Below are positions 8,726 to 18,647 of a stretch of 64,000 nucleotides of DNA, in pieces. The notes under the pieces are model-generated. The model saw nothing but the letters and a program-made list of their open reading frames with translations. It searched no databases and was not told the DNA's origin. Within the stretch, counting starts at the first letter, position 1. Each line of letters begins with the position of its first letter. The position numbers and the translations under genes are program-made. The stretch spans positions 1 through 64,000 of the forward strand of contig CAJXUN010000014.1 of assembly GCA_913061475.1 (NCBI GenBank). Reading direction: 5' to 3'. This DNA comes from an uncultured Colwellia sp. Lineage in GTDB: Bacteria > Pseudomonadota > Gammaproteobacteria > Enterobacterales > Alteromonadaceae.

Positions 8726-9631
8726 TTATAAAATTATTTCTTGTGATTTTGGCACACCTGTAATTGACCAATGGCCGATCGCCCAAGTTAAAAGCTCATC
8801 AACACTGGCCGTTTGTAATTCATTAGGGGGTTGTTGGCCAAGAAAAACCAGCGCTGAAAATAGCGAAGGAATAGGGTTGTTTTTATCAATAGCAGGCGCG
8901 TTATTTTGTTTACTTAATTTAAAGCCTTGGGAAGTAGCGGCAATAGGAAAATGACCAAATTGAGGCGCTTTGTGCTGTAAAATTTGATAAAAACTTAATT
9001 GCCTTGCTGTCGGTTCGAGTAAATCACAACCACGAATAACATGGGTAATATTCTGGTAGATATCATCAACAACAACGGCTAATTGATAGGCAAATAGGCC
9101 ATCTTTTCGTAAGACAATAAAGTCTTCTTGTGCCAGTTCAGCGTTACAGGTAACTTGATTTTGAATAACATCGTTATATTGTGAAATGCCAACTGTATTG
9201 ATAACACGTATAGCGCTTGCATGTGCAGGTTGTGATAAAGCTCGACAATGGCCTTGATAAATACCCCCTATTGCTTTTATTTGTGCTCGTGTACAACGAC
9301 AATAATAACTGAGCTTTTGCTCCGCTAGTTGGGCTAACACTTCATGATAAAGCGCACTTTGCTGACTTTGATAGAGTACGTCTTCATCCCAATGTAAACC
9401 GTAGCTTTCCAAAGTATTTAATATTTCAATACCGGCGCCTGCTTGTTCTCTAGGAGGATCAATATCTTCAATTCTAACGAGCCATTGGCCATTATTATGT
9501 TTTGCATCAAGATAACTTGCCAGAGCAGCAATGAGAGAGCCGAAGTGTAATAAACCGGAAGGAGAGGGGGCAAAGCGACCACGATAATTTGATAACTTAT
9601 CTGGTCGCAAAGTTTTGTTTAGTTCCAACAA
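8726..9631 (-). CDS. gluQ: Glutamyl-Q tRNA(Asp) synthetase
   Basis: A truncated glutamyl-tRNA synthetase paralogue that attaches glutamate to the queuosine base of tRNA(Asp). At 301 aa it lacks an anticodon-binding domain, as the family does. Visible motifs are GRFAPSPSGLLHFGSL (HIGH-type signature), the zinc site YYCRCTRAQ with GHCRAL, and the KMSKS equivalent KLSKQN. The first start is a TTG ten bases after the dksA stop, without a clear ribosome site, which suggests coupling to dksA translation. The dksA-gluQ pairing is the same as in E. coli. Confidence 0.94.
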   Translation of the reverse strand: MLELNKTLRPDKLSNYRGRFAPSPSGLLHFGSLIAALASYLDAKHNNGQWLVRIEDIDPPREQAGAGIEILNTLESYGLHWDEDVLYQSQQSALYHEVLAQLAEQKLSYYCRCTRAQIKAIGGIYQGHCRALSQPAHASAIRVINTVGISQYNDVIQNQVTCNAELAQEDFIVLRKDGLFAYQLAVVVDDIYQNITHVIRGCDLLEPTARQLSFYQILQHKAPQFGHFPIAATSQGFKLSKQNNAPAIDKNNPIPSLFSALVFLGQQPPNELQTASVDELLTWAIGHWSITGVPKSQEIIL

Positions 9632-9640
9632 TACAGGTGA

Positions 9641-10081
9641 TTAACCCGCTAGTTGGCGTTCTTTGATTTCTTGTAAGGTTTTACATTCAATACAAAGATC
9701 GGCTGTTGGACGTGCTTCTAATCGACGAATACCGATTTCAATGCCACAAGAGTCACAAAAACCAAAATCATCATCTTCGATAAATTGTAAGGTTTTTTCA
9801 ATTTTCTTGATTAATTTACGTTCACGGTCACGTGTACGTAATTCAAGGCTGAATTCTTCTTCTTGAGCCGCGCGGTCAACAGGATCAGGGAAGTTTGCTG
9901 CTTCATCCTGCATATGTGTTACTGTGCGATCAACCTCTTCACGAAGCTGGACACGCCATGCATCTAGAATTTTTTTGAAATGTTCTAGTTGCGCGTCGTT
10001 CATGTATTCTTCGTTAGGCTTTTCAACGTAAGGGTTAACGCCTGCTAATGCTAAAATACCTAATGTTTTGTGTGTTGGCAT
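9641..10081 (-). CDS. dksA: RNA polymerase-binding transcription factor DksA
   Basis: A secondary-channel RNA polymerase factor that works with ppGpp. The 146-aa protein has the coiled-coil tip motif DxxDxA in [13 protein letters not shown] (around 68-80), the conserved segment [15 protein letters not shown], and a C4 zinc finger (CDSCG and CIECK). A longer frame begins at 10144, but the ATG at 10081 has AGGAGA upstream and gives the normal family length, so I use it. gluQ follows ten bases downstream. Confidence 0.97.
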   Translation of the reverse strand: MPTHKTLGILALAGVNPYVEKPNEEYMNDAQLEHFKKILDAWRVQLREEVDRTVTHMQDEAANFPDPVDRAAQEEEFSLELRTRDRERKLIKKIEKTLQFIEDDDFGFCDSCGIEIGIRRLEARPTADLCIECKTLQEIKERQLAG

Positions 10082-10366
10082 GCTAATTCTCCTAATGCTA
10101 CTAGACCTAAATCGACGAATAATAGTTACCTCATGTAACTTCATCGCTTGGTTGCAACTGCCAATTTAAATAGACCTGAAATATTCCACATATATTGTGT
10201 TTGTTAATCTAAAATTCAAGGCTTAATTGATAAAAAATCATGATAAAGTTCAAAATATTGTTATTGTCTAAACTTTACTCAAGGCGACAATAAAATATGA
10301 GCAAGCTCTTTTAGCAAGTTTTTAGCCCTTACGTCAATCATTATTGTCGTAATTTCTTGCTATCAC

Positions 10367-11089
10367 TTAGAGTATTACTGGTACTTTAGTCTTTAAAGTC
10401 AGGGTAAATTTTTGCTTGTCTTTGGTAAAGCAGGCTTTGTAAGCAATTATTTCAACGCCTTGTTGGCTTGCTTCATGCAACAGCTTTGCATAGGTAGCGT
10501 CAATGTGCTCTGCAGGTTTGACATTATTTATACCTGAATGTAATACGGCAAATAAAAGTACCGCTCGGTGACCTTTTTCTGTCATCGCCATAAGCTCGCG
10601 CAAATGTTTTTGCCCGCGCTGAGTCACCGCATCTGGAAAATAGCCTTGCTGTGCTTGTAGCAGTGTGACACTTTTTACTTCGATATAGGTTTCACGGCCA
10701 TCTTTATCATAAAGATGAAAATCAATTTTACTGTTTTCTTCGCCATACTTTACTTCTCGCTTGAGCTCAGTGTGCTGAGCAAATTCAGCAATATTACCTC
10801 GTGTAATCGCTTCCTCTGCCAATTGGTTCGCCCGCAGGGTATTAACACAAATCCAATGCTTGGCTTGGCTTAAAGTTAACTCCCAACTATTTGGGTATTT
10901 GCGTTTTACATTGTCTGAAGTGCTATACCACACGGTATCGCCAGGTTCGGCACAGCCGGTCATCGCACCTGTATTGGCACAATGTATGGTTAATTCAGTC
11001 GCGCTATTATGCTCATCTGTAACGATTACGTCGGCGAGAAAGCGTTTATATCGCTTAATGAGTGTGCTGGGTTTTAGTATAAAATCCAT
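10367..11089 (-). CDS. sfsA: SfsA family DNA/RNA nuclease-like protein
   Basis: 240 aa, typical of SfsA, originally described as a sugar fermentation stimulation protein. It has an N-terminal OB-like half ([21 protein letters not shown]) and a C-terminal nuclease-like half with [12 protein letters not shown] and [11 protein letters not shown], where D and E-x-K match the PD-(D/E)XK pattern. The biological role is still poorly defined. Its position upstream of dksA in the same direction matches E. coli. Confidence 0.93.
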   Translation of the reverse strand: MDFILKPSTLIKRYKRFLADVIVTDEHNSATELTIHCANTGAMTGCAEPGDTVWYSTSDNVKRKYPNSWELTLSQAKHWICVNTLRANQLAEEAITRGNIAEFAQHTELKREVKYGEENSKIDFHLYDKDGRETYIEVKSVTLLQAQQGYFPDAVTQRGQKHLRELMAMTEKGHRAVLLFAVLHSGINNVKPAEHIDATYAKLLHEASQQGVEIIAYKACFTKDKQKFTLTLKTKVPVIL

Positions 11090-11181
11090 ATAAACAGTAG
11101 TTGATAAATCAGAGACATAGGTTAATTATTTGCTAGCATAGTGTAAACTATTAACATTAAATAAAATGCAAAGGCGAGAAC

Positions 11182-12489
11182 ATGACAACAGTTAATTCTG
11201 CTCCAGTATCCATAACGTTAACCACAAGTAACCTTGCGCAAGGGTGGCAACAAGGTAAAACACTGCAAATTACCGACGATAATATAACGATTTACTTACC
11301 TCAAGATACGGCTTATCGCTTACGCAAACTTCAAAAGGCAGCGCGTAAAATTGAAAAGTTAGATATTGACCATGCCTTACTGACTGGCGATGGTTGGGAT
11401 GAATCAAGCCAGTGGGCTTTTGCACTTGGCTTTAGCTGTGTGAATAAATTACAAGCTGTCAGTTTTTGTGGTGAGCCTGAGCTTATTGAGCGTTTGAAAA
11501 ATAAACTTGCTATATATGCTTGGAGCCGCGATTTAACGAACCAAACACCCGATGAACTATACCCATTAAAATTAGCGCAATTAACCACAGATTACATTAA
11601 AGCACTCGCACCTAAGCATGTAACAACTCGCCTGATTCAAGGTGAAGCGTTGAAAGAACAACAATGGATGGGTATCTATAATGTCGGTAAAGGTAGTATC
11701 AACGAGCCTTGCTTACTTGAGGTTGACTTTAACCCTAGCGAAGATGCAAGTGCTCAAGTTGCAGCCTGTTTGGTAGGTAAAGGTATTACCTTTGATAGTG
11801 GTGGTTATAGTATAAAAAGTAACGCCGGTATGTTTGATATGAAATGTGATATGGGAGGGGCTGCTGTAGTGGCGGGCGCTCTCGCTTTAGCGATCACACA
11901 AGGTTTAGATAAACGCGTTAAATTATATCTCTGTTGTGCAGAAAACATGATTAGTAATGACGCTTATAAACTAGGCGATATTATTACTTATAAAAATGGT
12001 GTTACTTGTGAAGTAGCTAATACCGATGCTGAGGGTCGTCTTGTACTTGCTGATGGCTTAATGGCGGCAAGTGAAACTGGCGCGCCGATGATTATTGATG
12101 CGGCGACATTAACGGGGGCGGCGGTTATGGCGACAGGTGGTGATTACACTGCATTATTCGCCCTTGATAGTAATGCTGCAGAAAAAGCGCAAGCATCAGC
12201 AAAAGCTACCGGTGAAGCAATTTGGCAATTACCTTTAGAGCCTTGGCACCAAGATAAATGTCCGTCAGTTTATTCTGATACGGCGAATAGTCGACCAGTA
12301 CCAGGTGGTGGACCAGGTGGCGCGAGTAATGCCGCTGGCTTTTTGTCACGCTTCGTTGCTAATGACGGTGCGGGCTGGTTACATTTTGATTTAGCGGGGG
12401 CATATAACGGTACTGAGTCAGGTTTATGGGCGGCAGGCGCGACAGGTTTAGGTATTGCAACTATTGCTGATTTAATTTCAAATCATTAA
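11182..12489 (+). CDS. pepB: Aminopeptidase B, M17 leucyl aminopeptidase family
   Basis: A cytoplasmic metallo-aminopeptidase. At 435 aa it is PepB-sized, with a short N-terminal domain compared with PepA. The catalytic domain shows VGKGITFDSGGYSIK (Lys and Asp metal ligands, around 197-211), DMKCDMGGAA, and the family signature NTDAEGRL (around 282-289), then DAATLTGA. It stands as a single gene with its own terminator, divergent from sfsA. Confidence 0.93.
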   Translation: MTTVNSAPVSITLTTSNLAQGWQQGKTLQITDDNITIYLPQDTAYRLRKLQKAARKIEKLDIDHALLTGDGWDESSQWAFALGFSCVNKLQAVSFCGEPELIERLKNKLAIYAWSRDLTNQTPDELYPLKLAQLTTDYIKALAPKHVTTRLIQGEALKEQQWMGIYNVGKGSINEPCLLEVDFNPSEDASAQVAACLVGKGITFDSGGYSIKSNAGMFDMKCDMGGAAVVAGALALAITQGLDKRVKLYLCCAENMISNDAYKLGDIITYKNGVTCEVANTDAEGRLVLADGLMAASETGAPMIIDAATLTGAAVMATGGDYTALFALDSNAAEKAQASAKATGEAIWQLPLEPWHQDKCPSVYSDTANSRPVPGGGPGGASNAAGFLSRFVANDGAGWLHFDLAGAYNGTESGLWAAGATGLGIATIADLISNH

Positions 12490-12513
12490 TCAGTTCGTTT
12501 GAATGAAAAAAAG

Positions 12514-12548
12514 CTGGGTAATATCGATTGGTGTTACTCAGTTTTTTT
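12514..12548 (+). terminator. Terminator after pepB
   Basis: The stem CTGGGTAA / TTACTCAG (one mismatch) has a twelve-base loop, is preceded by an A-run and is followed by seven T residues. Confidence 0.7.
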
Positions 12549-12598
12549 GTTTTATATTGTTGCTTGTTAATTTTTTCTTAGCGTTAATAGTACCGTTA

Positions 12599-13009
12599 TT
12601 AACTTGCTTCTGCTTGTTGTAAAAATTGCTCTAACCAAGACTTTGCACTGTTTATATCACTAAAAACATAAAAGGTGATATTGCAGGCTTGGTAAATTCT
12701 TCTGAGTTGTAATTGTTGAATATCGGCGGTGCTGCTATCAATTATCACGCTAGCATTGGCGATTAAACCTTGTTTAACGCGGTACTTATTGACTTTGATG
12801 AGGGCTTCTTCTGCTTCAGGTGAAAATACACTATTGCCGTAAAAGGATATTAATAAGCCCCAAGATTGACCGGAAAACTGGTCACAAGTGCTATACATGT
12901 CGTCGATGTATTTTTCCGCCACATGATCATTAAATGGGCCAAAAGCATCCACTTGTAAAATATTTGAACGCGATGTTATTGAGTATTTTTCCTTCACTAT
13001 GGTTTCCAT
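12599..13009 (-). CDS. Hypothetical protein, STAS/SpoIIAA-like
   Basis: 136 aa, soluble, with no signal peptide or TM segment. The alternating strand/helix pattern and the end (FSDINSAKSWLEQFL, a helix with conserved A-x-x-WL) resemble small SpoIIAA/STAS-like proteins common in marine bacteria. A second protein of similar size and layout lies at 21230-21643. The start has GGAG upstream. It is transcribed alone, convergent to pepB. I do not recognise a function; the fold assignment is inferred from pattern only. Confidence 0.6.
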   Translation of the reverse strand: METIVKEKYSITSRSNILQVDAFGPFNDHVAEKYIDDMYSTCDQFSGQSWGLLISFYGNSVFSPEAEEALIKVNKYRVKQGLIANASVIIDSSTADIQQLQLRRIYQACNITFYVFSDINSAKSWLEQFLQQAEAS

Positions 13010-13120
13010 TACCTAACTCCATTTAAAACTGGGTGAACAGTGATAGCAGTATTTTTAGTGCTTGCCAAGTAAGCATATTTTAAAATATTTTCCAGTTTTA
13101 ATTTTTTTACTAATCAACAT

Positions 13121-13696
13121 TTAAAAATTAATTTTCCAGCTATGAACGGGCTCGTAAACAACACCTAGTTTAGTAGAATAAGAATGATATAAGCTAAAGC
13201 TCGTTATGCTTAATCGTTGTTCAACGGCGATTTTTTGCAATAAGGTCAAGGCGGAAGGTGATGTGAACTTAGCTTTGCGATAAAGGCTCAAGTGTGGCTG
13301 ATAAACGCTATTTTCTATCGCAATATTGCTATTACAACATAGCTTAATCATGATTTGGTTTAACTGTATTAGCCAGTCAGGGCAAGTGGTTGGCATAATA
13401 TGTAAAACTTGTGCTTGTTTAAAATAGCCTATTTGTGCCAGTTGTAATGTTCGCTTTTGATTTTGTGGCAAAGCGCTAGGGAATTTTTCTCGGATAACCT
13501 CTTGTTGCTGATTAATCAATTGCGTCAAATGGGCTTGTTGTAAGTCGTCTATTAGACCAAGAAACACCAAGGTAATATGAAGGTTTTTCTCGCTAATCGT
13601 CTTAAATGCTAGCGATAAGTGCTGATCACGCCAATGTCCAAGCTTGGCTTTATCCGGATCTGCAATATCCAAGGCAATAAACATGCGTTTTTTCAT
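13121..13696 (-). CDS. thpR: RNA 2',3'-cyclic phosphodiesterase (2H family)
   Basis: 191 aa. Members hydrolyse 2',3'-cyclic phosphate RNA ends and can act as 2'-5' RNA ligases in vitro (LigT). The two catalytic motifs of the 2H superfamily are visible: HITLVF (around 40-45) and HLSLYR (around 135-140). The start ATG follows GGAG at good spacing. The thpR-hrpB divergent pair is kept in the same neighbourhood as in E. coli. Confidence 0.92.
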   Translation of the reverse strand: MKKRMFIALDIADPDKAKLGHWRDQHLSLAFKTISEKNLHITLVFLGLIDDLQQAHLTQLINQQQEVIREKFPSALPQNQKRTLQLAQIGYFKQAQVLHIMPTTCPDWLIQLNQIMIKLCCNSNIAIENSVYQPHLSLYRKAKFTSPSALTLLQKIAVEQRLSITSFSLYHSYSTKLGVVYEPVHSWKINF

Positions 13697-13835
13697 CGCT
13701 CACTCCATATTATAAGCATTTATGGTTTAAAGTTATTTATGCGAAATGACCATAATAACCGACAATGACTATGGCATTGTTATGATAATATTACCCTTAT
13801 AAAATACCTAAACTTAATATAACGCTTTATAATTT

Positions 13836-16430
13836 ATGACGCTATCGGCCAAGCAGCTTCCCATTGATGATATTAAAATTTCTGTCATCAATGCGCTAAA
13901 TCAACACCAGACCTTATTGTTAATTGCGCCCCCCGGCGCCGGAAAGTCAACGTGTTTGCCGCTATGGTTATTAGATTTAGACTGTTTGTCAGGCAAGAAA
14001 ATCTATCTGTTACAGCCACGACGAATTGCCGCTAAAAATATTGCCTGTTACTTGTCGAAACAACTGGGTGAAAATGTGGGCGATACCGTCGGCTACCGCT
14101 TACGTAATGAAAGTAAAGTGTCGAAAAATACCCGTTTGGAGGTGATCACAGAGGGTATATTAACGCAGATACTTCAACACGATGCTGAACTAACTGGCTG
14201 TGGCTTGGTGGTATTTGATGAATTTCATGAGCGTTCACTAAACGCAGATTTAGCCTTTGCCTTAACGCGTGATGTGCAGCTTGGTTTGCGAGATGATTTA
14301 AAAATACTATTGATGTCGGCAACATTGGCCACTGATAGCATTATGCAGCAGCTTCCCGAGGCCATTTGCCTAGAAAGTGAAGGCCGAAGTTACCCAGTTG
14401 ATATTAGCTATCAAGCGCCGAGTAACGCCAAATTATGGCGTGAACATGCTTTAGCGGTATTAAAGTCTGTGGTTAATTCACATCAAGGTTCTATTCTGGT
14501 ATTTCTGCCAGGTACGGGTGATATTCGTTACTTGGCAGAACAACTATCTGCATTCATGCCTGAATCTATGTTGCTTTGTCCGCTTTATGGTGACTTAGCG
14601 CTTGCACAACAACAACAAGCGATTGCACCGGCAACAAATGGTAAAAATAAACTGGTACTTGCGACCAATATTGCTGAAACAAGCTTAACAATTGAAGGGG
14701 TCGACCTTGTTATTGACAGCGGCTTAGAGAATGTTGCGCTTTATGACACGCAAACACTGAGTAACAAATTAACCCAGCGCGCCATTGCTAAAGCTTCCGC
14801 TATTCAACGCGCAGGACGAGCAGGGCGCTTACAAGCAGGTCATTGTATTCGTTTATTTAGCAAAGATGACTTTCAACGTCGAAGTGAACAAAGTGTTAGC
14901 GAAATTCAGCAGGCTGACTTATTACCTATGCTGATGGAATTAGGAAGGTGGGGAGCAAGTGACTGCGCACAACTGCCGATGATCGAAATGCCAGAGAGTA
15001 AGCGCGAACAGCTTGCTTGGCAAGAGCTGATTGATTTAGAGCTTTTATCCACAACCAAACAGCTTACCGCTGATGGCAAAAAAGTATCGGCTTTTCCGTG
15101 TCATCCAAGGTTTGCCAAAATGCTGATAAGTGCTCAATGTTTAGAGCAACAGCAAGAAATTCCGCATTTGCTCTCCCTAGCTTGCTTACTTGCCGCCTTA
15201 TTAGAAGAGCGCGATATTTTTAATTCGGAACAGCGCAGAGATGATTGCGATATTGGCCATCGAGTTATCCAACTCTGCCAGCAAGCTAAAAAACCACATC
15301 ATCAGCGTATTATTGTCCAAGCTCAGCGCTTTTTTCGCTTAGCGCGCGCTCAAACGTCTAAACCAATACCTGAGCAAGCATCTCATCATATTCGTGGGCC
15401 TAAATCTGCCGTCAATCTTTGTCTATCAGCGAGCGAGTTACCGATACATGACTGCGGCTTAATATTGATGCACGCATATCCCGAGCGAATAGCGAAACAA
15501 AGAAATAACCAAGGCCACTACTTAACTGCCTATGGTAAAGGTGTGGTGATGAATGAGTCGGATGCCTTAGCGAGTAAAAGCTTTATTATTGCGGCGCAAC
15601 TATTTCAGCGACGACAAAGCTTGAGCATAGCACTAGCCGCTGAATTTAATTTGTTTCAAGCTATTGCCTGGGGCATAGTTAAAACAGCAAGTAAAACCTA
15701 TTTACAGTTTGATAATCAACTTAATCGCATCGTTTCTGCGCAGCATGAAGTGATTGGTGCATTAGTTGTCAAAGACACAAATACCTCACAGAAAGTATCG
15801 CCAGAATTGTTAGTTGCCTGTTGGTGCCAGCAGATCCGTAAGAAGGGACTAGATTGGCTAAAATTTGATGAGAGCAGTCAACAGTTATTATTGCGCTGGC
15901 GTTGGCTAAACAGTACGCAAGCGCATTTGCTATTTCCTGAGGCGGGTGAAGCATTTTTATTAGCTAATTTAGAGCAGTGGCTAGGGCCTTACTTAACTGA
16001 TATTACCCACAAAGCACAACTTGATAAGTTGAATTTCTCTACACTGTTATTAAATCAATTAAACTATCAACAACAGCAAATTTTCAAGCAAATTGCACCC
16101 ACTCATTTTATTGGTCCAACTGAACGAAAATGTGTTATTCGATACAGCTTAGAACAAGCGCCGGTCGTGTCATTGCCGATGCAGGAATTATATGGTGTAA
16201 CCGTCACCCCTGCGGTTGGTGATAGTACCAATAACAGTCAAATACCGTTAATTATTGAAATACTTTCGCCCGCTAAAAGGCCTATTCAAGTGACGCAAGA
16301 TTTAGTGGCTTTTTGGCAAGGTAGTTATCGTGAAGTGCAAAAGGATATGAAGGCGCAGTACCCCAAGCATTTTTGGCCAGATGACCCAGCTAATGCCCAA
16401 GCAACGCGAAAAGTTAAAAGACATTTATAA
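13836..16430 (+). CDS. hrpB: ATP-dependent RNA helicase HrpB
   Basis: A DEAH-type helicase of 864 aa. Visible are Walker A PPGAGKST (around 33-40), motif II DEFHERS (replacing DEAH, as usual for HrpB), motif III SATL, motif V TNIAETSLTIEGV and motif VI QRAGRAGR, then the HA2 region and the HrpB C-terminal domain ending in FWPDDPANA. The cellular role is unclear even in E. coli. The last 60 bases lie in the first unit of a three-unit tandem duplication. Confidence 0.95.
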   Translation: MTLSAKQLPIDDIKISVINALNQHQTLLLIAPPGAGKSTCLPLWLLDLDCLSGKKIYLLQPRRIAAKNIACYLSKQLGENVGDTVGYRLRNESKVSKNTRLEVITEGILTQILQHDAELTGCGLVVFDEFHERSLNADLAFALTRDVQLGLRDDLKILLMSATLATDSIMQQLPEAICLESEGRSYPVDISYQAPSNAKLWREHALAVLKSVVNSHQGSILVFLPGTGDIRYLAEQLSAFMPESMLLCPLYGDLALAQQQQAIAPATNGKNKLVLATNIAETSLTIEGVDLVIDSGLENVALYDTQTLSNKLTQRAIAKASAIQRAGRAGRLQAGHCIRLFSKDDFQRRSEQSVSEIQQADLLPMLMELGRWGASDCAQLPMIEMPESKREQLAWQELIDLELLSTTKQLTADGKKVSAFPCHPRFAKMLISAQCLEQQQEIPHLLSLACLLAALLEERDIFNSEQRRDDCDIGHRVIQLCQQAKKPHHQRIIVQAQRFFRLARAQTSKPIPEQASHHIRGPKSAVNLCLSASELPIHDCGLILMHAYPERIAKQRNNQGHYLTAYGKGVVMNESDALASKSFIIAAQLFQRRQSLSIALAAEFNLFQAIAWGIVKTASKTYLQFDNQLNRIVSAQHEVIGALVVKDTNTSQKVSPELLVACWCQQIRKKGLDWLKFDESSQQLLLRWRWLNSTQAHLLFPEAGEAFLLANLEQWLGPYLTDITHKAQLDKLNFSTLLLNQLNYQQQQIFKQIAPTHFIGPTERKCVIRYSLEQAPVVSLPMQELYGVTVTPAVGDSTNNSQIPLIIEILSPAKRPIQVTQDLVAFWQGSYREVQKDMKAQYPKHFWPDDPANAQATRKVKRHL

Positions 16431-16717
16431 GGCTTTCGTGGCTATCTATTTAGTGATTAATTTAACGCTACGGAGTACTTACCAAAATTTTTGGCCAGAT
16501 GACCTAGCTAATGCCCAAACAACGCGAAAAGTTAAAAGACATTTATGAGGTTTTCGTGGCTATCTAGTGATTAATTTAACGTTACGGAGTACTTATCAAA
16601 ATTTTTGGCCAGATGACCCGGCTAATGCCCAAGCAACGCGAAAAGTTAAAAGGCATTTATAAGGTTTTGTGGCTACCTATTTGGTGATTAATTTAACGCT
16701 AACGTGTACTTATCAAA
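16371..16717 (+). repeat. Three tandem copies of the hrpB 3' tail (~116-bp unit)
   Basis: Units begin at 16371, 16489 and 16603 (118, 114 and about 115 bases), each starting TTTTGGCCAGATGAC. Unit 1 encodes the real HrpB end; units 2 and 3 each repeat the last 20 codons with a stop. Each unit also carries, on the other strand, the last codons of the convergent solute-binding protein gene (KYTLALN in unit 3, KYSVALN in units 1 and 2). The copies are well over 85% alike by eye. This looks like local tandem duplication of the junction between two convergent genes. Confidence 0.92.
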
Positions 16718-17443
16718 TATTTTTTGATATTCGCCATTCGCTTTTAGTTGCTGGAGACGCTCAATAAAAAGATCTCTGATAGTTTCGTCTTTAAAAATAA
16801 AGCCGTTAGGGCTAGCACCAAGGATAGGAAATAGATCAACGCTAGGGCTGGTATCCACTGAACCTGATTTATGGATTTTATTGCGATAAAATTTAAATAT
16901 TTGTAAATCCATTTGTGCGATATCAAAACGCTTTAAAAATAGCATTTTTACTTGCAAAGCTTGATCGTGTGTTTCTGTGTAATTAGGATTTTTAGTGACT
17001 AATTGTTTGTAATTATCGCCTAAATGATCCGTTGCCCCTTGCCAGCTTATCAAGCTGTGGCTACCAATATCATTTAAGGTCTTAAAGCTAAAGTTGTTTG
17101 CCGATAAAGCAATTAAATAATTTTGATATTGGTAGGCAGGACCAGAAAAATAGCCAGTTAAATGTTCAGCCATAATGGTATTAGTGTTCATATCGCTTGC
17201 AACATCAACTAAATCATTTTTATAGGAATTAATTCGCCTTGCGTACGGCATGTATACAGGGATTATTTTATAGCCATGTGGCTCCAAAGCGGCGGTAATT
17301 AATTCAACCACAATACCGCTATTTGTTTCTGGAAATACCCAAGGCGCTAACGCATTACCAAAAGCAACGGTTAATGTTTTCTCACAAAAGGCGGGATTCG
17401 CGATGAAAAAGAATGCAGTAAAAATTAATATTTTTAGTTTCAT
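16688..17443 (-). CDS. Periplasmic solute-binding protein, family 3-like
   Basis: 251 aa from the ATG at 17443 (a TTG nine bases upstream is an alternative start). It has a signal peptide (KLKILIFTAFFFIANPAFC) and then a type II periplasmic-binding fold with TVAFGNALAPWVFP, GIVVELITAAL and a C-terminal RLQQLKANGEYQKIFDKY, the usual end of amino-acid binding proteins. No ABC permease or ATPase is adjacent, so it is an orphan of the kind found in Shewanella and Vibrio (transporter-like, sensing, or unknown). Its stop codon lies within the last unit of the hrpB-tail repeat. Confidence 0.8.
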   Translation of the reverse strand: MKLKILIFTAFFFIANPAFCEKTLTVAFGNALAPWVFPETNSGIVVELITAALEPHGYKIIPVYMPYARRINSYKNDLVDVASDMNTNTIMAEHLTGYFSGPAYQYQNYLIALSANNFSFKTLNDIGSHSLISWQGATDHLGDNYKQLVTKNPNYTETHDQALQVKMLFLKRFDIAQMDLQIFKFYRNKIHKSGSVDTSPSVDLFPILGASPNGFIFKDETIRDLFIERLQQLKANGEYQKIFDKYTLALN

Positions 17444-17560
17444 AAAACTCAATATAAAAATATTTAGGTAATTTTAAGGTATATGTTTAGTGAAAAATAT
17501 ACAAATCTTAAGTCATAATAATTGACTATTTATTTAAATGCTCATGATTGTTTTCCAACA

Positions 17561-18466
17561 TTAACTGTTAGTTGCAATAACTTTCATGGCTTGTGCCATG
17601 GTATCTTTATTGCCGTCTAGCCAATGAATTTTAGTACCGTTTCGTTCTAAGCGTCGCAACCAAGTGTCTTGTTTTTTTGAAAACTGATGTATGGCAGAAT
17701 TGAGCTTTTGAAAACAATCATTTTTGCTTAATTGTCCTTGTAAATGTTGGGCAATAAAACGATATTCTAGGCCATAAAAATATAAGGTATCCCAGCTGAC
17801 ACCTTGCGCGTGTAGTTGTTCAACTTCTGCAATCAGCCCTTGTTCCATTCGCTCTTTTAAGCGTTGGGTAATGCGCTGACGTATAACTTCTCTTGGCCAC
17901 TTTATGGCAAAAATCAAAGGTTTTAAGGCTGGAAAGTCATTAATGACGGCTTTTGCTTCATGTTCACCTTGCGCTATTTCAATAGCTCGCACTAAACGAT
18001 CGCGTTCAATAAGATCAGTCGTGTTATGCAAACTAGGCTTAAGCTGCTGTAGTTTAGTGACTAAATCTTGATGTGAAAACGTTGCTAATGAAGCTCTAAG
18101 CGTAATGTTCTCTGGTACTTCAATTAATCGGTAGCCTTTTAATATCGAATCTACATACAGTGCTGAGCCACCGGCCATAATCGCAAGCTTGTCTTTAGTG
18201 TTAATTTCTTGGTAAGCGTCAATGACGTTTTGCTGAAAATCGAAAATATTATATTCATAACCAGGGTCGACAATATCGATTAAGTGATGCTTAATTTCTT
18301 GGTACTCATCAAGGTCTTTGCCACTACCGATATCTAAACCACGATAAACCTGTCGAGAGTCCGCGGAGATAATTTCGCCATTGAGCATTCTGGCTAATTC
18401 TACCGCCAATTTGGTTTTCCCTGAGGCCGTTGAACCAAGTACAACCAGCATGTTAAAAGCGGACAT
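17561..18466 (-). CDS. miaA: tRNA dimethylallyltransferase
   Basis: Prenylates A37 of tRNAs that read UNN codons. The 301-aa protein has the P-loop GSTASGKTKLA (around 11-21), the substrate motif SADSRQVYRGLDIGSGK, GGSALYVDS, the tRNA-binding LIERDRLVRAIE and the HQFSKKQDTWLRR region. hfq, its neighbour in E. coli, is not present here. It is divergent from mrcB. Confidence 0.96.
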   Translation of the reverse strand: MSAFNMLVVLGSTASGKTKLAVELARMLNGEIISADSRQVYRGLDIGSGKDLDEYQEIKHHLIDIVDPGYEYNIFDFQQNVIDAYQEINTKDKLAIMAGGSALYVDSILKGYRLIEVPENITLRASLATFSHQDLVTKLQQLKPSLHNTTDLIERDRLVRAIEIAQGEHEAKAVINDFPALKPLIFAIKWPREVIRQRITQRLKERMEQGLIAEVEQLHAQGVSWDTLYFYGLEYRFIAQHLQGQLSKNDCFQKLNSAIHQFSKKQDTWLRRLERNGTKIHWLDGNKDTMAQAMKVIATNS

Positions 18467-18647
18467 AACTAACCTATTAATATTGCGCGAAATTAAAGCC
18501 AGTATTATATCGCTAAATTGCCAGTTATGCTTGTTGGTTATGGTAAAACTTACCTAATTTTAAACAGCAAACGTTATCATTAGTGATATAGTATCGGTAA
18601 AATTATTATCATGAATTATACGTAGCTTAGAGGCAATGTAATAAAAA

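Noticed and set aside
16440..16687. Possible small genes in the hrpB-tail repeats
   Set aside because: The frames are copies of the HrpB C-terminus without starts; explained by tandem duplication.
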